A DNA stretch of 64,000 nucleotides from Diabrotica undecimpunctata (lineage: Eukaryota > Arthropoda > Insecta > Coleoptera > Chrysomelidae): assembly GCF_040954645.1 (NCBI RefSeq), contig NC_092810.1, forward strand, positions 9,904,185 to 9,968,184, in the 5' to 3' direction. The position numbers and the translations under genes were made by a program. This document shows positions 58,433 to 64,000 of the stretch, in pieces; the first letter of the stretch is position 1, and each line of letters starts with the position of its first letter. A model generated the notes under the pieces. It ran no database searches. It saw only the letters and a program-made list of their open reading frames with translations, and was not told the origin of the DNA.

Positions 58433-58951
58433 ATGGACAGCGATGATGGAAAGTGGAGTGATAGTGGTGATAAGACGAAGTCCTCAACCAGCAAGAAGCA
58501 GAAGAAAACAGGTAGAGTAACAGATGTGATGAAAGTGTTGAAAGCTGTGAGCCATGAACTCGGACCGGATTGTTGTTGCAAGATGCTTCGTTGTTTTGAA
58601 GCAGTTCCTGAGGATCAGCGCAAAAGAATCATTCGCGAGTTCAATGCGATGGGGGATGTAAATAAACAGAATTCGTATTTAGGTGGTCTCATTAGTGTGT
58701 TGCCGGTGATGCGAAGAGGGAAAAATGAAAATCAAACTAAGTACAACACAGCTTCCTTTGTCTACAGAGTTTTTTTGTTAACAGACGATGGTGTTGCCCG
58801 TGATGTGAGAGTGTTCTTGAAAGCTTTCATGAGCATGCGTGGTATCTCAGAAGACAAAGTGAGATACATTCGCAAATCTCTTGTTCAAACGGGAAAAGCA
58901 CCTACAGAACTTTCAAATTTATTTTTCTCAAAATCAGCTTTGCATCAATGA
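58433..58951 (+). CDS. 172-aa protein, N-terminal part of a putative transposase
   Basis: The start is ATG 58433 (context GAAAATGG) rather than the upstream in-frame ATG at 58370, because the conserved-looking acidic opening 'MDSDDGKWSDSGDKTKSS' begins there. It is followed by a Lys-rich stretch ('KKQKKTGRV'), a Cys-containing helix region ('GPDCCCKMLRCFEAVPEDQR'), 'NSYLGGLISVLPVMRRGK', 'YNTASFVYRVFLLTDDGVA', and 'FLKAFMSMRGISEDKVRYIR' before 'KSLVQTGKAPTELSN'. This pattern recalls the N-terminal third of uncharacterised multi-copy insect proteins whose later part carries C-S-T-C and D-G-C-G-G-Q-N motifs (compare 56600-57600). After 'APTEL' the frame runs into the element's right end, so the catalytic part is missing. 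I infer a DNA-binding N-terminus left by internal deletion. It is open, but it cannot cut DNA alone. Confidence 0.7.
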   Translation: MDSDDGKWSDSGDKTKSSTSKKQKKTGRVTDVMKVLKAVSHELGPDCCCKMLRCFEAVPEDQRKRIIREFNAMGDVNKQNSYLGGLISVLPVMRRGKNENQTKYNTASFVYRVFLLTDDGVARDVRVFLKAFMSMRGISEDKVRYIRKSLVQTGKAPTELSNLFFSKSALHQ

Positions 58952-58976
58952 CGGGATTTTTCCCCTGAACTCTTCA

Positions 58977-59475
58977 TATGGTTTCTCGGAGGCAACCACT
59001 TACTCTTTCCGCTTTTGATGCTTGCCTTGTGGTCTCTGTTCTTATATCCCTGTCACTAGTGATCTCTACTCCTAGGTAATTGAATTTCATTACTTGTTCT
59101 ACAATTTTGCCGTCTATTTTTAGTTTGCATCTACGCGGCTCTTTACTGATCACTATACATTTAGTTTTTTCTACTAATATTCTCATATTAAGTTTGTTTG
59201 CTGTGATATTGAAGGTGTGGAGCTGCCTTTGTAGGTCATCTTCGTTATCAACAATTAGTACTGCATCATCGGCATAGCATAGTATCGTGATTTTATGCGC
59301 TCCCATGTGGGATCCGTGTCGATTTTTTACTTCGTGAATGATTTGATTCATCACCATATTGAATAACAATGGGCTGAGAGAATCTCCTTGGCGAATTCCT
59401 CCTTTTAGTTGTATACATTCTGTTTCCCCTGTTGGCAATATAACTCTGGTCTTGTTGTTCTTGCTAATTTCATTA
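58977..59475 (-). pseudogene. RTE-type LINE, RT piece (split by the TIR element)
   Basis: The minus frame reads 'NKTRVILPTGETECIQLKGG', 'IRQGDSLSPLLFNMVMNQII' (motif B), 'ITILCYADDAVLIVDNEDDL' (motif C intact), 'VEKTKCIVISKEPRRCKLK' and 'MKFNYLGVEITSDRD', to 'SGCLRETI', where the insert begins at 58976. The upstream part of RT is absent; the LINE starts near 59470, so it is 5' truncated. Apart from the inserted element, this reading frame is open, making it the youngest-looking copy of its family here. Confidence 0.9.
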
Positions 59476-60707
59476 AAATGGATAATGTATGTCTTAATTG
59501 TCAATATAGATGAGTGAGATAAAATTAAATTATTAGAAGAATTTTTCACTAAGTCAAAAAAACAAAATTTGTTTAATTTACTAATGTTTGTATTTTGAGT
59601 ACGATTTCCAAACTGGAAATTGAAACAATTGCGACTTATTCTCATTTAAATAGTAATTACTTTAAAATGCCACAAGAAAATAGCTTCAGAACAATTTTAG
59701 GTATTGTCGATGTAGCAAGCGTCACTGCCGCAGTTATTCATTTTTTAATACTGACAGCTTTTTTTTTGAAAATTAAATGGTGCTATTGGCTTACTGAGGT
59801 CAGGTATGTATTCTGCATGGGTGAAAACGTGAGATGTCTTGTACCGCTCTGTTCTTTCCTAACCTATGTCTCTGTTCTTTCAAAAATTAATATTGTGTTC
59901 ACTTGACTGTACGCTTGGCGTACACTGATCACCTGAATCCAAGAACTTCAATATATTCAATAAAAGGTACCTTTTAAATAGTAAGTGAACATTTGAAAAA
60001 ATCGCATTTTTTGCATTAATTTGTTAATAATTAAAAAAATGTTTGTTAAATATTTGTTTAAAGAAACCTGAATTAGGTCTTTTAAAACTGAGTTTTAAAA
60101 CGAGCACCCTGTATAAGAGAGGGCAAACTTAAGGAGGGCAATTTAGTAGGATTATTTTTTTGTAAGTTAGAAAAATAGGAGTCGATATAGACCGACGTAC
60201 CTATGGTGTGTTCTTTTTGTTTGTAATCTGTTTTGGTAAATTGTCGTGGCCGCGTTGTTTGTAGGGAAATTATAGGGGGCACTTTGATGCGCCCTGACAG
60301 CTAAATGAGGGCGATGCGATCGCTTCACTGGCGGTCGGCGCCGTATTTCGAGAAAATTAGAAATAAGTAGCTATTTGCATAATATTAGAATTTATTTTTA
60401 CATATTCAAACTTATTAAATGTATATATTATAAATATATAATATTATAAGAACACGATGATATAAAAAATAAAGCGTATAAATGCAAAACCAGACATTTG
60501 ACCTATAAGTTGTTTTGAGTAAATCGCAAAAAATCTACATCGTGTTTTAACCAAAATTTTCTATCTTTGATAAATATAGTTACTACTAATCAAAACATAA
60601 ATTAGATTTGTTAGTAAAAAGATATTTTGGTTTAAAAATCAGACATGTCTTGTTTTGCACGTGTCTGCTTATGCATCTAAATGAACCTCAACTGTTTTGT
60701 ATTTCTT
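59476..60707. other. AT-rich spacer
   Basis: Contains TACAGGGTGCTCG-like sequence (reverse complement at about 60102-60114) that resembles a Tc1/mariner end, without a partner that I could find. The rest is unassigned. Confidence 0.35.
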
Positions 60708-60748
60708 ATAACATTGATGGCTTTTTACTACGAGGCTTTTTACTACGA

Positions 60749-61160
60749 TTTAAGGAAAGTCCTAAGTAAGTTAAAAACCAATGAAGTAACGCTAGTTATG
60801 GGTGATTTTAATGATAAAATCGGTAAGGGTAGTTATGGTGAAGTAGTAGGTTCATGGGGTCTAGGTGAGCGAAATGAGAGAGGAGAACGCCTACTCACAT
60901 TTGCTACGGAAGAAGAGTTGGTGATCACCAATACACTTTTCAAATTACCACACAGAAGGTTGTACACATGGCGCTCACCCGGTGACACGCCAGAAAACAT
61001 CACAAGAAACCAGATTGACTATATTTTAATAAATAAAAGATTCAAAAACTCAATAACATCGCTGAAAACCTACACTGGTGCAGATATTAAGTCAGACCAT
61101 AACCCACTTGTCGCTAAGTTTCATCTGAAATTTAAAAAATCCACAAACCTAATCCTATAA
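60749..61160 (+). pseudogene. LINE apurinic-type endonuclease domain
   Basis: Frame from 60681 to 61160, with LINE sequence from 60719. Motifs of the exonuclease-endonuclease-phosphatase fold are 'LVMGDFNDKIGKG' (Asp and Asn), 'GLGERNERGERLLTFA', 'VITNTLFKLPHRRLYTWRSP', 'RNQIDYILINKRF' and 'SDHNPLVAKF' (Asp-His pair). These match RTE/BovB-type endonucleases, which nick target DNA to prime reverse transcription. The N-terminal strands of the domain, including the first metal-binding Glu region, are lost by 5' truncation. A frameshift at about 61150 separates it from the linker. Confidence 0.9.
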
Positions 61161-63180
61161 GATACGATCTCAGACAACTAAGAAATGATGACATAAAGCA
61201 AGAAGTACGGAAATATCTGAAGAACAACATATCTAAGTCAGAAGTAGTTAATGATGTTGACACAGAAGTAAACCACTTGGAAAACGTTGGGAAGGAAATA
61301 TTAGACCAATACCTGCGACCGAAAAAGACAGAAAAGAAAAAACCATGGATGACCGACGGTATACTACAGATGATGGACAGAAGAAGAGAATCCAAGCGGA
61401 AAGACTACGTTGCATATCAATTTCTGGACAAAGAGATAAAAAAAGCTGTCAGAGAAGCTAAGAATAGAAATCTGGAAGAACAGTGTGAAGAAATCGAGAT
61501 ATTGGAACGTAAACACGATTCGTTTAACCTCCATAAAAAGATCAAAGAAGCAACAAGCATCTATAAATCAAAAAGGCCGGGACACTTAACAGACGCTCAA
61601 GGAAATCCAGTAGTTGATATTGAAGAAACAAAAACAACATGGATGAACTATGTGACAACAACATTTGAAGACGATAGGAATGTCACCATCACACAAAATA
61701 AAAATGACGATACCGGACCACCTATTCTCGAAGCGGAAGTAGAAGCTGCTATAAACAACATTAAAGAGGGAAAAGCCGCAGGACCAGACGAGTTCTACTC
61801 AGAATTTTTGAAAATTATGGATAAAGACGAAGTAAAAAGACTTACCTTGATCTTCAACAATATATACCAAAGTGGAAAAATACCCCAACAGTGGCTGAGA
61901 TCAACTTTTATAACAAACAATGTGAAGATTATCGAATAATAAGCCTTATGAGCCATCTCCTGAAAACTTTTTTAAAAATTATACGTAAAAGAATATATAA
62001 AAAGTGTGAAGAACACATGACAAACACACAATTCGGCTTCAGGGATGCATTGTAGATGCATCTGCAAAGATGTAGAGACGTGAATTGTGATATATATGTC
62101 TGTTTTGTTGATTACCAGAAAGCGTTCGATAGAATAAAACATGACGAACTGATGAAAATATTAAATTCAATTGGTCTAGACAGCAGAGATGGCCGTATAA
62201 TAAACAATATCTATAACGAACAAACTGCAGCGGTTAGAGTTGGGAATTAGTTAACAGACGACATAAAGATAAAAAGAGGTGTGCGACGGGGATGTATATT
62301 GTCTCAATTATTGTTAAATACATATTCAGAGCACATTATGAACGTAGCGCTAACGGACATAGACGAGGGAATACTTATAAACGGAGAACAATTTTACAAC
62401 ATAAGATACGCTGATGATACTGTCATTTTTGCAGACAGTCTTAAAGGTCTACAGACACTTGTCTTCAGGATGGCAGAAGTAAGTAGCAGGTTTGGGCTTG
62501 ATTTGAACATCAAAAAAAAATACATGGTTATAAGCAAATATAAGATACCACCTGGTCAATTACTAGTTAACCAACAACCTATATCACAAATCACCAACTT
62601 TTGTTATCTGGGTGCAAACTTAAATAAAGTGGGACCAATCGACGGAAATTAAGATAAGGATCGAGAAGGCAAGATCAGCTTTCGTCAAAATGAAAAAAAT
62701 CTTTAACAGCCACGATATAAAATTGGAAATAAAAGTTCGTTTACTAAAATGCTACGTATTCTCCGTTCTTTTATATGGCGTGGAGTCATGGACCTTAACT
62801 GAAGCATCACTGAATAGACTCAAAGCATTTGAGATGTGGTGATATAGACGCATGTTGAGGATTTCTTGAATAGACAGAGTTACCAACGAAGAAGTACTAC
62901 ATAGAATGGGTAAAGAGCGCGAACTAGTCATAACCATAAAACGTCGCAAACTAGATTACCTGGGCCATATAATGCGCAATGAACAACGATACAACCTACT
63001 TCGGATCATACTTCAAGGTAAAGTGCATGGGAAAAGAGAAGAGAAGAGAAGACAAGAGAAGAATATCCTGGCTGCATAACCTGCGAAAATGGTTTCACTT
63101 AACCACTACCGGACTTTTCAGGGCAGCAGTCAACAAAGTCAGAATAGCCATGTTAGTGTCCAACATCCGTAACGGATAGG
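61150..63180 (+). pseudogene. LINE linker, reverse transcriptase and C-terminal region
   Basis: After the frameshift, 'PIRYDLRQLRNDDIKQEV' leads into the 220-codon frame 61277-61939 with the basic linker ('KKPWMTDGILQMMDRRRES') and the RT opening 'IKEGKAAGPDEFYSEFLKIM'. Another shift follows ('CEDYRIISLMSHLLK'), then a TAG near 62053. Motif A 'CFVDYQKAFDRIKHDELM' (62098), a TAG at 62248, motif B 'RRGCILSQLLLNTY' and an intact motif C 'IRYADDTVIFAD' (62402-62437) come next. The frame breaks again at 62650, and C-terminal pieces 'VKCYVFSVLLYGVESW'-like and 'YLGHIMRNEQRYNLLR' reach 63178. Both catalytic Asp motifs are present, but about six breaks make it inactive. Confidence 0.9.
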
Positions 63181-63206
63181 CACTATAAGAAGAAGATAAC
63201 ATTGAT

Positions 63207-63576
63207 AGCCTCGTGTGTGATACTAACAAAAAGGGTCGTAATAAAATAAAACTAAATTTGAAAAATATTTCTTTTAATGAATATAAAAAAATATTCAGTA
63301 TCAGATGAATTAATCATACTTTCGTCTTCTGCGCCTTCAAGATGCTCTTCCGTACCCTCAGGATGATTTTTCGCCTGGTTAGTGTTCTCCAAGTGGTTAA
63401 AAGGTTTTGTGAAGAAATAAAAACGTTCAATGCAACCCATTTACCCTCATTTACACCTTTTACAAAGTTGTTATGCTTTTTATTTTATTTGGTTTTAACC
63501 GTCTCCCTACACTCAATGGTTGTAACTGCATTTCAGTATTATTCTTTCCTTTCTTGCAGATGCTCTACTTGGGCTA
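63207..63576. other. Unassigned spacer
   Basis: No coding sequence recognised. Confidence 0.4.
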
Positions 63577-63750
63577 CAGCTTCTTCTTCTTCTTCAGCCT
63601 TAAGTAATCCAACTTTGGACATAGGCCTCCCTCAAATCAATCCAGTGTCTTCTATTTTGCGCCACTTGCTTCCAGTTGTGTCCTCCGATCTTCTTAATGT
63701 CATCAGCCCATCTCATTTGTGGTCTTCCTCTGCTTCTCCCTTTTTTGTTT
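63577..63750 (-). mobile_element. LINE 3' end (YVQSW type)
   Basis: The minus strand reads 'GRSRGRPQMRWADDIKKIGG' then 'HNWKQVAQNRRHWIDLREAY' and 'VQSWIT' with a stop, followed by a GAAGAAGAAGAAG tail at 63577. It is a short 5'-truncated LINE of the family type seen at 47378-47976. Confidence 0.85.
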
Positions 63751-63759
63751 TTTTTTGAA

Positions 63760-64000
63760 AACACTAATCGTTTAGATGGTTGAAATCAAAAATGCCAGGA
63801 TCCAGGAATTTTAAGAACTTTTTACACCTCACCTTTTCAGTCAAAAACTGTGTAATTATGTTATTAATGTTAATTTTTTTTCTATTTGAGCAAATACTCT
63901 ATCAAGGGGAGGAAAGAATGACCGACTACGGGATATACGAGTTTTATACACTTTATATGAATTGGAGCACAGCATTATAGCCATTATTGAACCATTCCAA
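63760..64000. other. Right flank, nothing recognised
   Basis: AT-rich; a 66-codon frame at 63780 looks like chance. Confidence 0.4.

Larger units (their letters stand above)
58068..58976 (+). mobile_element. Unfamiliar TIR element, probably internally deleted DNA transposon
   Basis: The left end TGAAGAGTCCAGGGGAAAA (58068) is mirrored by the right end, whose reverse complement starts TGAAGAGTTCAGGGGAAAAA (58976). The element splits a LINE at CCATATGG. Because that target is palindromic, the duplication can be read as TA, ATAT or CATATG. Four direct copies of CCCGTCAT lie in the left 220 bp (58089, 58194, 58247, 58278), and one inverted copy lies at the right end (58949-58956). It is more GC-rich than its surroundings and contains one open frame. 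It is not a member of any family I can name with confidence. Confidence 0.85.
60719..63195 (+). mobile_element. Longest RTE-type LINE in the window, 11-bp target duplication
   Basis: ATAACATTGAT flanks the element at 60708-60718 and 63196-63206. The element runs from inside the endonuclease domain through RT to a GAAGAAG tail. Its first 30 bp are two tandem copies of a 15-bp unit starting GGCTTTTTACTACGA. The tail matches the family members at 20630, 24930 and 45109, so this copy serves as the local reference for that family. Confidence 0.92.

Overview
This is eukaryotic, AT-rich, repeat-laden DNA, most likely from an insect with a large genome. The evidence for that is the element complement (Tc1/mariner, hAT, piggyBac, pogo/Tigger, Penelope-like, Jockey-like, R2-like and many RTE-type LINE copies), an insect-style THAP coding fragment, and very dense (TA)n microsatellites. 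I cannot name the species from sequence alone. No rRNA, tRNA, CRISPR array, operon or confident intact cellular gene was found. Nearly every recognisable protein belongs to a transposable element, and almost all are broken by stops, frameshifts or truncation.

Layout. 0.2-2.1 kb: an ITm-type DNA transposon (copy 1) with paired ends. 2.7-3.9 kb: 3' part of an R2-like LINE. 4.2-5.9 kb: two minus-strand LINE pieces. 7.2-7.9 kb: mariner remnant. 8.5-10.1 kb: minus-strand LINE whose reverse-transcriptase motif A lies in a 3 x 139 bp tandem triplication. 11.3-17.2 kb: LINE and Jockey scraps in AT-rich DNA. 17.66-20.13 kb: a complete hAT element with 8-bp target duplication. 20.27-21.34 kb: Penelope-like element carrying a LINE tail insertion. 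21.41-24.22 kb: a mariner-type element with compound terminal inverted repeats of about 747 bp. 24.2-26.1 kb: two LINE pieces. 27.3-29.7 kb: a LINE split by copy 2 of the first transposon. 32.5-33.7 kb: LINE. 35.0-35.4 kb: THAP fragment. 37.1-38.0 kb: a divergent third ITm element. 39.2-43.7 kb: three LINEs. 43.9-44.9 kb: pogo/Tigger. 45.1-45.8 and 47.4-48.0 kb: LINE tails with target duplications. 48.2-50.4 kb: piggyBac lying between two Jockey pieces. 50.6-51.1 kb: PHD-like tail. 52.4-54.8 kb: Tc1 element holding LINE insertions with (TA)n tails. 56.3-59.5 kb: LINE tail, an unfamiliar transposase core, and a LINE split by a small unfamiliar TIR element. 60.7-63.2 kb: the longest LINE, with endonuclease and reverse transcriptase.

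The window therefore reads as layers of nested insertions rather than genes working together. The most promising unfamiliar material is a 909-bp element at 58068-58976 (matching ends, four CCCGTCAT subterminal repeats, intact 172-codon ORF) and a decayed transposase-like core about 1.5 kb away (56600-57600). The two may belong to one poorly described DNA-transposon family. The mariner with tandemly duplicated long termini is the next most unusual structure.
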